A stretch of 64,000 nucleotides of DNA from Diphasiastrum complanatum (Eukaryota > Streptophyta > Lycopodiopsida > Lycopodiales > Lycopodiaceae), in assembly GCA_029204225.1 (NCBI GenBank), contig CM055095.1, forward strand, positions 23,603,641 to 23,667,640, given 5' to 3'. This document shows positions 1 to 12,250 of the stretch, one piece after another; position 1 is the stretch's first letter; each line of letters opens with the position of its first letter. Position numbers and translations under genes: made by a program. The notes beneath the pieces are model-generated. The model was not told the origin of the DNA. It worked only from the letters and a program-made list of their open reading frames with translations, and did no database searches.

Positions 1-956
1 AAGGCAAGATTGGTGATCAAAGGGTATGCACAAAGTAAAGGCATCGACTATGAGGAGACCTTTGCGCCAGTATGTAAGTGGAATACTCTACGTCTTCTTG
101 TTGCTTTAGCTTCACATTTTGCTTGGCCTTTGCATCAGATGGATGTGAGATCGGTTTTTCTAAATGGTGAGTTAGAAGAAGAGGTGTTCATGGATCAACC
201 TGAAGGCTTTGTAGCGAAGGGATAGGAAAATAAAGTATGTCGCTTGAAGAAAGCGCTTTATGGTCTTAAACAGGCACCACGTGCGTGGTATAGCAGGATT
301 GATGTCTACTTTCGTTCAAAGGGAATGGTGAGAACACATTATGATCCAAATCTATATGTCTTATGCTTTGATGGTATAGTTTCTTTGATTGCACTTTATG
401 TTGACGACTTGATTATTACAGGAAATAATCAAGAGATGATAGATATGATCAAGAAAGATCTCATGGAACAATTCGAGATGACAGATCTCAGCCTGATGCA
501 TTATTGCCTTGGAGTAGAGGTGTGGCAAAAAGGACACGAAGTGAGTTTAACACAGGTGAAGTATGTCAAAGAGTTGTTGCACAGGTTTAGGTTGAAGGAT
601 TGCAAACCAGTGAATACTCCTATTGAACCAGGTAAAAAGCTTTCTAAGCTTGATGAGTCACAGTCATTTGACGCTACGCTATATAGGCAGTTAGTAGGGA
701 GCTTGATTTACCTTACCACGACTGGACCAGATATATGTTATGTTGTTGGCATTGTAAGTCAGTTTATGGTAGCACCTACGGAAACACATTGGAAGGTAGC
801 TAAACGCATTTTGCGTTATGTGAAAGGCACTTCAGAGTATGGCTTGATTTACAGGAAGCATAATGGTTTACCTGAGTTGTGTGGCTATCTGGATGCGGAT
901 TGGAGAGGTGACTATGATTATCGTAAATCCACCACAGGGTATGTATTCCAACCCGG
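1..956 (+). pseudogene. Copia retrotransposon reverse transcriptase / RNase H fragment, 5' truncated by the window edge
   Basis: The reading frame gives a Copia-type reverse transcriptase: a DYEETFAPV block and a [11 protein letters not shown] block in the first 225 bases, then LKKALYGLKQAPRAWY, the catalytic YVDD in ALYVDDLIITG (about 390-420), the YRQLVGSLIYL connection block and the start of RNase H (YLDADWRGD, STTGYVF). A TAG stop at 223-225 interrupts the frame just before the LKKALYGLKQ block, and the frame ends near 952 inside RNase H, where it meets a Gypsy fragment on the other strand. The rest of RNase H, the polypurine tract and the 3' LTR are missing. It is therefore a dead fragment of an autonomous element. 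Seen: motifs and stop. Known: the order RT then RNase H is that of Copia pol. Protease and integrase would lie before the window. Confidence 0.93.
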
Positions 957-2025
957 TCGCTGACTATGCCCGAAGGTAAACCGTACAATTTAAATAGCCC
1001 ATCTACAAACAACCTCGCTAACTTTGGAGAGCTCTAACGGTTGCCTTGGTCGAAATAAAATGAGCCATTTTGGTCAAACGGTCAACTGTGACCCATGTAG
1101 CATCATTACCCTTTTGGGTTTTAGGCAAGCCTACCATAAAATCCATATAGATACTCTCCCATTTACCAATTGGTATATCTAAGGGCTGTAACAACCTTCT
1201 TGTCTTTAAACGCTCTGCTTTATTTACTTGACATTTCTGGCAACTGGTTACATATTGTTGGACGTCCTTTTTCTACTGGGCCAGACAAATTGCCTACGAA
1301 GGAGCTCGTAGGTCTTCTGAATGCCTGGGTGCCCCACACTAGGATTGTCATGACACTCATATAGGACCTGTTGCCTATAATCCTCTGAATTGGGGGCACA
1401 TACTCTATCTCTATAGAGCAAATACTCATCCACAGAAGATTGGGCAACATTTTCAGACTTCGGGTGATTAAGACGGTCGGGATTCTTAGATTTCTTTTCA
1501 CGATGGTCAAAGTCATTGTCAGAACCTTCGTCTTCTTCACAGATAGCATCAGTCATCACATCTTTAAGTTGATCATAAAAGTCAATTGGTTTTAGTTCTC
1601 GGTGGATGTTTTTAGGCAATCCAACCAAGAACAGTTTTAGCCATACGTTCAGTAATGTTTTCGTCAACACATTCGACCTTGAGGCGTTTAAAGCGCTCAA
1701 TGTAGTTTCAAACGGACTCGTCGTGACGCATCTTGATATGGGTAATTTGGATGAATAGGCTTTGGGTCAGTTTGAATGGTTTGAACGCTTTATGAGGGCA
1801 TCTTTGAGAGTGGTCCAAGAAGCAAGATCAGGAGTTTTGAGGTTAAGATATCACTCTTTGGATGTTCGATAGAGTATCTCCATAGAAGCGGCATGCATTA
1901 TCAAAGTCTTGGAGAAATCGGACTGGGTCAGATTCTCCATCGTACTTTGGTGCATCGATACGTGAAATTCTGTGTTCTAGTTGTGGAGGGATTGGATTGG
2001 AAGATTCAGCACAATCTCGAGACAT
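957..2025 (-). pseudogene. Gypsy retrotransposon deletion derivative: gag joined to integrase
   Basis: Read on the minus strand, the region opens near 2025 with a gag-like start (RIDAPKYDGESDPVRFLQDF, about 1960-1900), runs through gag-like and acidic linker sequence (about 1750-1450), and then shifts into integrase. The integrase has the zinc-binding H2C2 block (YRQQVLYECHDNPSVGHPG, about 1400-1340) and core blocks (MDFMVGLP, VDRLTKMAHFI, LYGLPSGIVSDR) down to about 957. Protease, reverse transcriptase and RNase H, which normally lie between gag and integrase in Gypsy elements, are absent. Several frameshifts and stops break it. The low-coordinate end abuts a Copia fragment on the other strand, so the two elements are joined tail to tail. 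A matching Gypsy-type primer binding site lies upstream on the same strand at 2864-2876. Confidence 0.85.
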
Positions 2026-2863
2026 GATGCAGAGTGTGGAGTGGAGTAACAGTACAGATGATCAAGGCAATACTGTACTTGGCAAAAAAGACAAAAAAAA
2101 AAAATTTCTTGTAGAATGGAGGAATTTGAACAAAAAACTGGACTTTTGTACTGTAAGAGAATTTGCGGACAGGCTAAGAAATCGTGGAGAAATAGAGGAA
2201 TCGAACTGCAGTACGCGCGAATTTTGATAGGGACTGCTTTCTGTCAAGATACTGATTTTTTTAATATTTTTGAAAGAAAAAATTTACGGTAGAATTCGCA
2301 GAGGATACAGAGAATTCGTGCTCACTGAGGACGACTTTGTAGGGTGGCTGGCGATTTCGGATACATAAGTTTTACCAACATAGAGAGGATATGGTAAAAA
2401 AGGTGACTTTCTGACAAAAAACAGGCAAAATCTCTGAGATAGAATTCACGAAGCTGCTAGAGGACTGATCTTGACTAGATCTAGCCTCGGGGAAGCCGGC
2501 GAATTCTAAGACAAAGATTTGGGTGGAAGGGATTTGACAATCTTTCACGCTACTTTCACAAAATCTGAGCTGGGTCGGAATTCATGGAGGTGATAAAATG
2601 AAAGATCAGGGTCTGTTAGGGCTATTGCAGATAGACCGGTAAATTTTGATATACCTATTTGGTTGAGAAAATGTCACTTGGGTCACTTCTTTTCAAAGAA
2701 AATGCCTAAGTTGACACTCTTGTTGCTTCCCCCCGGCTTTGATACGTTGCTCCGCCGCTCGTGTAGGACCTGGAGAAAAGACTCGTGTTATGGTTGGAAG
2801 ATAAAAAGCAAGCAAGAGGAAAACAAAAGAAAAAAAAGCTAGGTAAAAAAAAGCTTAAAAGGC
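2026..2863 (-). other. Non-coding leader between Gypsy primer binding site and gag
   Basis: I see no gene here. The stretch lies between the probable primer binding site and the gag start of the deleted Gypsy element, so it is most simply its untranslated leader. It contains A-rich runs near 2085-2105 and 2830-2855 and no conserved protein motif on either strand. Confidence 0.5.
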
Positions 2864-2876
2864 GGCAACGGCGCCA
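2864..2876 (-). promoter_or_regulatory. Gypsy-type primer binding site
   Basis: The minus strand reads TGGCGCCGTTGCC, the TGGCGCC-type primer binding site common in plant Gypsy elements. One base before it is a CA dinucleotide (minus strand CCAACA, ending at 2878), as expected for the end of a 5' LTR. Orientation and position agree with the Gypsy gag at 2025 and below. Confidence 0.7.
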
Positions 2877-2877
2877 A

Positions 2878-3640
2878 TGTTGGAAGTAAATCTGGTTTAT
2901 GCGTTGGCTAGATCTACTCACGATGTGGTGTAGTATAGAGAGGATCGTCCACCTTTTAAATTCCTACCAAAAGCTTCAAACGGAAATAGTTAACGAAAAT
3001 GAATGCACTAAGGCTCTAGAACTCCTAACTTAGGACTTAGAACTTTAAAATTTTCTAACTTGAAACTTAAGATAATTTAAGACAAATATTTCTAAGCTTA
3101 AGTTTCTTAAGTCTAAGTTCTAATCCTAAGTTTAAGTTATTTTATTATTTTAAGCTTCTTCCCATGGACTTACAAAACACATGCCATAGTAGAAGTTTAT
3201 TGGCAAATATTTATACGTGGGCTTACAAAACACATGCCACGGAGTTTTATTTCTTTTTTTATATTTTCTCTGTGTTTGCACAATTGCTAACAATCTCGAC
3301 CGGACCGAGTCCTTGCATATCGTCTCAACCGACTCTTGACTCTTGATCGAGTCTTCCACATCAGTCTCGACCGACCCGAGTCCCAAATCTCGACCGAGTC
3401 TTGTGCATATAATCTCAACCGAGCCTTTGACTTGACTCTCGACAGATGAGTCTTGAATCTCAACCGAGTCTTCTACATACTATCTCGATCGAGCCTTTTC
3501 GACTTGACTCTCGATCGAGCCTTTTGAACTTGACTCTCGACCGAGCCGAGTGCTTGCCTTGAACAACAACAGAGTCCTTGACTGGACCCTTAGCCAAGCC
3601 CTTTGACACAGGTATCGACCAAGCTTTTGCAATACCCATC
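2878..3640 (-). repeat. Probable 5' LTR of the Gypsy element (upstream limit not found)
   Basis: Sequence directly upstream, on the minus strand, of the primer binding site must include the LTR. I could not locate its TG start or a second copy in the window, so the far limit is arbitrary. It is AT-rich near 3000-3160 and then enters the CTCGACCGAG-type repeat cluster. Confidence 0.3.
3281..3640. repeat. Degenerate cluster of CTCGACCGAG(C/T)C units, block 1
   Basis: The phrase TCTCGACCGAG followed by CC or TC recurs many times with variants (CTCAACCGAG, CTCGATCGAG, CTTGATCGAG), separated by short spacers such as CTTGACTCT and CATATAATC. Spacing is irregular, roughly 20-45 bp. The core is near-palindromic, so it reads similarly on both strands. 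It does not encode a recognisable protein. Confidence 0.75.
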
Positions 3641-3782
3641 ACCTGAATACTATGCCATTTAGTTGAACAATACACTCACAACTCTGAGAATTGAAACACA
3701 ACACAACACAAACACAAACATAAAAAAAAAAACACAACACAACCACAAACATAAAAAATACAAATAGTCCAGCCCTTACAAG

Positions 3783-5453
3783 ATGGATCGACATTACGAT
3801 CCCAATTTGATAGAAGACCATCCACCCGAAATGGTGTCACCTACTACTAAGCAAGTCAGACATAATCGGTTCTCTCGAATGAAATCACAAATACACGAAC
3901 CTTTCACAAATCCATTCGAGAGATGGGAACCTCATAGAAGAGAGTCTTCACATGACCGAGCACATTTTCATGTTGCTGAGTCATCACACGCAAGAGCTCA
4001 TCTTAATGGGGCTTTTACCGCCTAGTCTACCACATAAACTAGTGCATCTCGATCAACCAAGTCCTATACAACTATCAAGCCTCTCTTTCGACTGAGCAGA
4101 CACCTTCAAAAAATTTCCAACTTTTTTTCTTGTCTGCATACAATCTCGACCGAGCTGAACCTCACTCACCTACATCAGATCTTGACTGAGCCGAACCTCA
4201 GTCACTTGCATCAGATCTCAATCGAACCGTCTCAATCACCCACATCAGATCTCGACCGAGCCGAGCCTCAGTCCCCTACATCAGATCTTGACCGAGCCAA
4301 ACCTCGGTCCCCTGCATCCAAACCTATCCTCAATCCTCTGCTTACACTCTCAACCGAGCCGAGTCCATCACAACTGACCGACCAGAGACTGCATTCCCTA
4401 TCAACTGAGTCCAGAACATGTCTGCCACAACATCTTCCAATTTTGATGATCCAAATTCGAATAAAATTGAGATCAACATGGGTAGCCTTGATATCTCTGA
4501 GATGAACAATTGCTACCAGGAGGCACACCCCTTCCTGTGACACACATCGAATTCCATATTCCTCCTCTCAGTGGTTATCAAAGCCCGTTCTTATTACATA
4601 TTGCCTATGCAGCTTATAACTACATAGAAAGATTCTTCCAATTCATCTTACGCCCAAACAAGACTTTTGTTTTTATCATCCCCATATCTGGAGCTGACCT
4701 CCACACATTTGGCTTCCCCAGAGGACCAAATGTGGTCAATAGAACACTCCAAAAAATAGAATCCACTGCCTACTTCAAATACATAGATCCTTCAGTGGAT
4801 CAGTAGAAGAACAAAGATAGCTATCACATCGAGGCAATCAATGATAAGCCCTTAGCAACTGCATGTGCCTATCTGACAAAATACACACAGTGCTATAGGT
4901 CCAAAAACATGCGTATCCCGATGACACTTTTACACATGATGGCTAATTCTAGACTCCACAGTCAAAACCTATATTATTGGGCCCAGTTTGCTTCCACCTG
5001 CCTCCACGATTGTATCAAGAACAAGCAAACATCCACACTATTAGGCTATCTTATGACGGATGTCACGTTGCAGCAGCTGAGCCATCAACCAAAGCTTCGA
5101 GACATGTTAATGCTAGCCGATAAAGCTTGGTAGACTCCAACAGCACCAACCAAGAAGACCAAGCCTGCTTCGAAGTCCACATCATAAGACGCACCACAAG
5201 TGGCTACTCAAAAGAGGAAGAGTTCCTATGTTCACCAAGGGCCAACTACAAGGCACCAGAAGACCTAGCGAAACTTACATTGAAGAAGACACCCATGTCT
5301 TCTACCTCACAAACGACGGACATTTCAGCTGAAGAGTCTTCTGCTCAACAGGAAGACACAACCACACAAGTCCAACCACCACCAGTACGACAATATGGGA
5401 CATGGACCAAGATGAAAGCAAAGAGGCCTACTCCATCATTAATAGACATTTGA
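3783..5453 (+). pseudogene. Broken open region of unknown family, probably part of a retroelement
   Basis: Several consecutive plus-strand open segments (3783-4025, 4510-4806, 4909-5133, 5127-5453) read as remains of one protein broken by stops and shifts. The best preserved part (about 4540-5130) has coding-like composition, including PNKTFVFIIPISGADLHTFG, KNMRIPMTLLHMMANSRLHS and LYYWAQFASTCLHDCI. A TAG at about 4804 and another at about 5131 interrupt it. I do not recognise the family. Its setting next to Gypsy remains suggests an accessory ORF of a retroelement or a captured fragment. No catalytic motif is evident, and the part before 4500 is mostly low-complexity repeat. Confidence 0.45.
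4141..4395. repeat. Degenerate cluster of CTCGACCGAG(C/T)C units, block 2
   Basis: A second block of the same phrase as at 3281-3640, here in a more regular form of about 36-38 bp: ATCTCGACCGAGCCGAGCC, then TCAGTC, CCTACATCAG and the phrase again. At least five units are visible. The blocks are about 500 bp apart and in the same orientation. Confidence 0.75.
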
Positions 5454-8400
5454 AATAAATGCAAGTAGACCTCTCTTAAATAAAGTTGAGTGAGCCACCT
5501 TTTGATGGTGACCTCTAGAGGAGAAGCTAATTCCACTTGTAATTTATGGAAGTGTGGAATTGCCACTTGGGCTCCACATAAGCACCTCTCTTGGTTATTT
5601 AAGAGATCCCCTCTCTTGTGAGGGAGCTTTACATGTATTGTCTCTACTCTTGATTATTGAATAGAAAATCATCCACGAGTTCTGGCAATCCTTTGAGCTC
5701 CTTGATCATGATGGCTTTCTTGTGTGATGCTTTTATGATCATACACTTCCATACTTGCGTGTGTAGATGTGGATTTAGCCTAGTTTCTTGTTTTATCTCC
5801 TTATGTATTATGGATTAGAGTGGATTAGATTTCTTATTTGTGGATTAAGGCATAATCAAACATTCAAGTAAACTAAATAGGCTGAAATTGTGGTTTAGAT
5901 CTTGCATATCCATTTACATTTCAGTTCTTGATGTTCTTGGGAAATCCAAGAATCAAGGGTGTTTCTTGATTCTTGCACTTGTAATTCTTGTTAATTAGCT
6001 TCTTGTTTCTTGTTCTTGATTTTGATTAATGCATGTAGTTTATTGCAGTTTGTTAGGATCTGTTTCATTTGATTTTGTAGCATTTAGAAGTAGAAATTGT
6101 AGGTGTTCATTCGAGTTGCATTTTGATCCATCGATGAGCACCATGACTTGCATATTTTCAGGTGATGTGAGTACGTTTTCAAGAGTGAACATTATCTGAG
6201 TATCTTCTGACAGGCAGGATAAAACTATACTACAAAACCCGATCTTGCTGCTTGGCTGAATGTTAACCAAGACTCCAATTGCCAAGAACTATCTGGAGAG
6301 TCTGGTAACAGACAGTGAGAAAACCTAAACAAGAACGTGCCAACTATAATGGATCTGAAGAATCAACATACTGATAGGGAATTAGTAAACAAAATAAACA
6401 AATAAACCTACGATGTTTGAAGCTGTATAAGTCTAGTTCTTGCAATATGTTTAATTCATCAAGTATTGCGTGCTCGTGAAATTTTGTAAAAATTTGACAT
6501 TGTTTATTGCATTAAGTACTAATTTGGAATCAATAGTAACATCAATAGTGACTCCAATGGAACATTGGTGCTGAGTTGTTTTTATGCTGATCCAACTACG
6601 TTCTTGAGATGTCTAATCAATTGCACTTTTTTGCACAAAGGTATGCTATCTCTATGTACCTCAATGCATAAAATCACCATTTACACTAACACTAATGGTG
6701 AAGTCAAACTCTGAAAGTTAAACATGAATTGTAAGTAAATTGTGCTCAACATTTAAAAATTCATCATGTTGGTGACGCTTTACCCCTCTTAACATTGACT
6801 CATAGTTTTATACACAAGCTTATGTCAAAACATCCAATGCGTGTTGTTGGGGGCCAAAAAAGGACATGCAAGAAGGATTTCAAATGTAACCTTGAAGGCA
6901 TTTCCCCTCCATTTCCATAAGTTCTGCGAAAATGTTTGGCACTTTAATAGCCACCTTCAAGCACCATTAAATCCTCATTTTTTTATTTAGCTTCCATTTA
7001 CTCCAAAGCATGATAGAAGAACCAATTACAAGTGTTCAAATTTGCTTCAACTAATCAAAAGGATGATCATTTGTGGTCAAGAGTTGGAGGCTAAACAATA
7101 TATTTGTGAAGTGTGACAATGACATAACTTGTCTATATCCCATTAGTGAAGTACTATTATAGCAGTTCTCAAGTACATGCAGGTTACCATCAAAAACAAT
7201 TGTGTTCACCAATCCAACAAGAGGTTTTTGTTAGTTAATTGTTAAATGAAAAAATAGATCATGTTACAAAATATGATCTTAAATAAGGCAATTTGCATAA
7301 GATAACCCAAGTTCAAGGCAAGATCCAAATCTACAGGCAGGAATTGAAAAGGGGGGGGGGGGGGGGGGGTCGTTTAGCGTCCGGAAAAGCTACCCATTTT
7401 GATGGCAACAAAATCTTGAAAATTTGCAAGCTCATGTGAAGGATTTCTCATTCCTTCATAGAATGTACAAAATGTAGATTCTTAAGTTTTGCAAGCCGAA
7501 GGACATGGATGTGTTCCTATATTTTTTACGTGGTCATTACATGACCTACAGTCAATTTCGCAACCATGAACAGAAATTTGGAAGAGCAAGTGATTTCAAC
7601 TCCCTATGGAACATATCCAATACACCAGAAGACTTGTGAGAAATGAAAATCATTAATCAACGCATCGCGCTATTTCCCATGTCTGAAAAAGTACTTGGCA
7701 TACATATGGCGAAACATGAAGTTTGCGTACTAGTGGACTATTTGAAGCAATTTGAATTGGTTTTCCTGATGGAGACCAGCTAATGAGCATTCTTATCGAA
7801 GCACTGTGACATCATTTTCAGCAAAGCTCGTGCTATAATGCCTGATGTATGTCACGAAGGGATAAGCAGGGCAGAAATGATGATTACCCACACGACTGCA
7901 AAAACATAAGACTCTGAAAGGTTCCAGGTTTCACTATATCACCCAACAAAGCGATTTTACAATCGAGGACTAGGATATATACTATCAAGCATAATAGGAT
8001 TTTAAAGACAAACAAACAGTAGAATGATTTTTTTTCTCCCTTTGAATACATGACACTTTTGGAAGAAATGTAAGCAAAAACTTGACTCCTAAGCAGGTGA
8101 TTCTTAAAATGAATGTCATATCCATTCTAAAAGATGAATAACCGAAACGAACAGTGTATATTGCACTCTGAATCAATCAGTTGGAAATTGTTCAAACACT
8201 ATCTCTAGACTCTGACAACCATGGAAAACACTTGGTAACTCTTATCTACAATATCAAGCTTGCCATTATGGTTGCACCTTGGATAGTATTCTCTTCTATA
8301 ATCTCTTTGTGCAAAAACAATTAGTTAACCAAATCCAGATGAAAACACAATCCAAGTCCATGTTCATAATCTCCCACACTTCCTTAAGAAGACGCCTCTA

Positions 8401-10975
8401 GCACTGAAAAAGAAAATAAGGAACCATCTTGACTAAACAATCGATACTAAATCTAACAAAAAAACAGAAAAAGAGTGCCAGGTCTGTGCTGGGCAGTCTA
8501 CAACTCATCCACAATGATCAAGAGGATATGTTAAAGTACTGAAAAACCCTTATTTTGAGCATCCTAAAATATGAATTGAACTCTTGGCCTGTTTGACTTG
8601 AAAAGTCATTATAAATTACATATGATAACTAGACTCAGTTTATCTACGAGTTCGAACCTTAAAACCATTTCTGGTTTGACTTTCAGCGCATTTGTGCAAC
8701 TCAACTCAATGGAATCGTCTCATGCATGATAGAAATTGTAGTTTCGTGCAAACATATCTGCTAAATGCCTCCAGAATGTCTGACGAAGCTTTTTTAACAA
8801 AAAACTGTATTTATCAATTAAACTCGTACATAGTACATACCTCAATCATTATAGGGGTGGAGCACCCTTCAAGTTTCAAAGAAGAACAAAAACTATGGCA
8901 ACAAGAGGACAAGAGTCCAGAGAATTTGACTGACTAAAATGAAACCAACATGAAAATGACAGCAAATTTCTATGCTTCAGAAAGCCATCCACTCGCAATT
9001 AGCATGGGCCTGAAAAGCAACAGAGGTCACTGGTATAATAGCTATCAAAGCCCTTGAATGAACGAGTAGGACTATCCAAGAAAATCATTTGGAGGTAGAA
9101 GTGAGATTTTGCCATCGCACGCACGGTTACAGGGTCCTGAAAGCAGCACATTCAACTGCCTTATTGTTGTTAAAACTTCAAACTCCAATCAGTGGAGAGT
9201 CCTCTCAGAAAACATCTCGAAGTGCGGCCAACACTTCAGGGTAGGTCCTGAAAAGAGACACACAATTGTGGTATACTCTTTATCCTCCAAAGTCCTTGAT
9301 CAATGAGGAGTTCATTCCAAAGAAAAATCTACAGCTAATGGATACAAACCATGGAAAGAAACAGTAAAAGAAAAAGGACTGTTGACAGCCTAAACAAGAC
9401 ACCTCCAACTAACAACTTGGCATGCTTATATTCTACTTTTTTATGTATTCAGTTCACTGATTCCAAACATCCCTATCCAAACAGATCAGCTATGTTGGTA
9501 CCTCATATACTCAGAAAGATTAAGTAGAAATTTTCTTTTACTAATTGAACAATGCGCTTATGAGTATTGGCCCTTGATTGTGTCGCATTGATAAATGCGT
9601 ATTGAGTTCATTCCACGAGTGCCTCAAGTACATATAACCACAACTATAAGCAGATTATCCAGGCTTCAAGAAATAAATGACCCTGATTGGGAGATGACAT
9701 TATACATGGTTCTTATCTCCTCTCTTGAAGAACTAAGGTCCTTATAGAACTTCTCTTTCTAAATAAAGTGTATTCAAAATGTTCTGACAATACATCACAT
9801 AGAACAACATCAAGGAAAAAATAGTGAGCAGCAAACTGATGATCATATGATACAATCAAGATGAAGCTGAGCATGAAGTGGACCACAAACCCTCTTACAG
9901 AGAGACTATTGTATGAGTTCGTACAAATAAAATGACATTAGAGTGATCAATTTCAGAATGCCTACAAATTGCCCACTTAGGGTACCAGGCTCACATGGGT
10001 CAGCATGGCAAGAATTCCAAGTCGTTCTACTCCCAATCATTTGGACCCCACACCAATCAGTCTAATCATATTCATTAAACAAGTAAATGTAGAGAGCATG
10101 GGACCACGTGACTAGCAACAACCGAGGAGCCAAATGAATGAATGTCCCTAATTCTTTCTGTACTTATCCTAATCGTATGTCCATAATTCTCCCTAGCTAA
10201 CAAAACAATGGTCATTGTTGGCAACCTGCGAAATAGGTGCATATGCTCAAAATGAGACAAAAGCTCATGTAGATGACGCAAAATCCTAACGTCAAATTAG
10301 GACTGCAAAAATGCATATATGAATATTTTGTTGCTAATGCCACTGCCCTATAGAATACAATTGAAATGCATGTGTTGAATGAGTAGCCAGAGAAATATAC
10401 ATGCTGCAACATGAAAATGGGAACAATACAATCAGAAATAGGATAAGTTGTCAAGTGATTGCATGAGGACTTTATCAGCTATGCAAATGGACTAAGAATG
10501 CCAAATGAGGACATCATGATGAACGTCTAGAAGGTGCAATATCAATGTTGCCACTAACAAATATGTACCATACCAGATGTTGCAGCAAAGAAATACCGAC
10601 AATGCCAATTGTATGGACCAAGAATGCCAATTTGCAACTCAAATTGGGTGACTCAACAAGAGGGCCAATTATATTCATCCTGATTCATCCCAATAGGCTT
10701 GAGAATGAAGCTACATTTTGAATTTGAAAGTAACTTCTAAGTTCTCTCTCCCAAACCCTCTCTTTCAGTTTGTGAATGTTCAATGTACTATGCTATGTAT
10801 CACCTGTTAAGTATGTGTCATTGCTTCATAATAAATATCTGATATCGGTTTGTTGAAGTTTATAATTCTTTATGTGCTAGCTTCTTCCAATATAAATTAT
10901 GATATCGATGGAGATTCACAGTTCACAGCAAATTGCAATGTGTTTGGAATGTCTTTTACAGCCCTAAACTGTTGT
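5454..10975. other. Intergenic stretch, no gene supported
   Basis: I looked on both strands for conserved motifs, exon-like runs or retroelement domains and found none I can defend. Only short open stretches with random-looking composition occur. Composition is AT-rich. A run of 19 G occurs at 7351-7369. The first few hundred bases (about 5560-5700) might be the end of a retroelement, but no second copy is present to confirm an LTR. Confidence 0.6.
7351..7369. repeat. Poly-G run (19 G)
   Basis: Nineteen consecutive G follow GAATTGAAAA. Such runs can form G-quadruplexes but are also a common site of sequencing length error. Confidence 0.9.
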
Positions 10976-10989
10976 CCTTACTTACTGTA

Positions 10990-11114
10990 ACAAATACATA
11001 AGAAAAAATTATGTAACGTTACAATCCAGAACACTCCTGGAGTCTGGAATTGTTCCAAAACGCTCATTCCGAAACGCTCCCAGAACGCAGCATTTCGAAA
11101 CGCAGTGCATCTAT
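10990..11114. mobile_element. Terminus of the GTTCCGGAACG-rich repeat family (locus 1)
   Basis: Four close copies of AACGC / GAAACGC (CCAAAACGCTC, CCGAAACGCTCC, CAGAACGCAGC, CGAAACGCAGTG) end at GCATCTAT (11114). This end is the reverse complement of ATAGATGCACTGCG at 13077 and resembles the ends of the fold-back element at 45083-46230. It is probably one terminus of a non-autonomous element; the other end is not clear. Confidence 0.45.
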
Positions 11115-11125
11115 CAGATATATAG

Positions 11126-11126
<1 letters not shown>

Positions 11127-11176
<50 letters not shown>
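11127..11176. repeat. (TG)25 microsatellite
   Basis: A perfect TG dinucleotide run of about 50 bp. It creates spurious open reading frames of Cys-Val or Thr-His repeats that are not genes. Confidence 0.97.
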
Positions 11177-11177
<1 letters not shown>

Positions 11178-12250
11178 TAGTTGCATTCATGAATCTAGAA
11201 TTGCAATTCGCAAATCGCTGTCAGAAAAAACAGCAATTCGCTGCGAATCGCTTTTTTTTTTTACCACCCAATATGGGTATCAGTAGAGAGAGAAAAATTA
11301 GAGGATTTCACATAGACAATTTTCCAGTAGGTTTTGGTCTGCCACAAGCAGCTAGGTGCATGCAATCTTGATTAATTGCATAAACCTGAGTGACAAAAAT
11401 TCCACAAATGCTGTTGAAAGGACATTTGGCACTGAACCTTACTTAAACACAGTGAAATGCACATTGAACCATGCCAAACCCTACTAAGCCTACTAACCCT
11501 ATTTTAAACCTCTGTAGAGGGATCTTAAGCGCTCTAAAATACAATATGACTCTTGAAGACGAAAAAAGACAAAAGCTATTATCAGAAGCTGAAAAAGTGC
11601 GCCCTCCTACAGATTTTTTGCACTCTCTATACTCGCACATGTGAGGCTAACTTGGTAGGGTGACATGGCAGTCATCTCGGAAACATGCCTACCCTCTATA
11701 TTGTGTTTTACAGCGACCAATTTGGTGCGCTATTGCTCAAGTTATAGTTGTCTAAAGTTTTGCTATTTTATGAGTAAAATTTGCTAAACATTCAAATTGT
11801 TTTGATGCATGTCTGCTTTTTTCAAGCTTTAGGGTACTGTGCTTTTGGAAATTTGTCGCATAACGATTCCAAGAATGTTTTTGACATGCATGGATGGTCT
11901 ACAATTGTTTTGAGTGGTTATACGCATATATTCTGACGGTTTTGTCATAAACCAGTAGATGTGGCTAACGGTTTAAGAAAGAACCGGATTTTACGTAAAA
12001 AAATTTCCATAAGGACGTTTTGTTATTGATGTCATATGCTTTGCATCTCAGTATGACATTAGACTAGTGACATTAGGAATCGAATAGTGTCATGATTTTT
12101 TTATTTCGATTGCCTTTGTACTAAAAGTTTTTTACATCAAATTTTTAAGTGACGTAAAACTTTTAAAATTAAAAAATTCCGAAAGTTCATATTTTTCAGT
12201 TTTTGCATTATTTATGAAATGAAATTATGTCAATGAAATGACCATATTGA
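11177..12250. other. No gene supported
   Basis: AT-rich sequence with no recognisable protein or RNA gene. It may include upstream parts of the Gypsy remnant that starts near 12251, but no LTR or primer binding site could be identified. Confidence 0.5.

Noticed and set aside
2200..2240. A possible tRNA T-arm-like GGAATCGAACTGC
   Set aside because: No complete cloverleaf could be built around it on either strand.
3281..4395. CRISPR-like array from the CTCGACCGAG repeats
   Set aside because: Repeats are degenerate and irregularly spaced, the spacers are not unique fixed-length sequences, there are no cas genes, and the setting is a plant genome.
8692..8937. 81-codon plus-strand frame
   Set aside because: Length is expected by chance in this composition, and no motif or upstream signal supports it.
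11126..11371. Open frames of alternating Cys-Val or Thr-His across the TG repeat
   Set aside because: They are products of a dinucleotide microsatellite with no other coding evidence.
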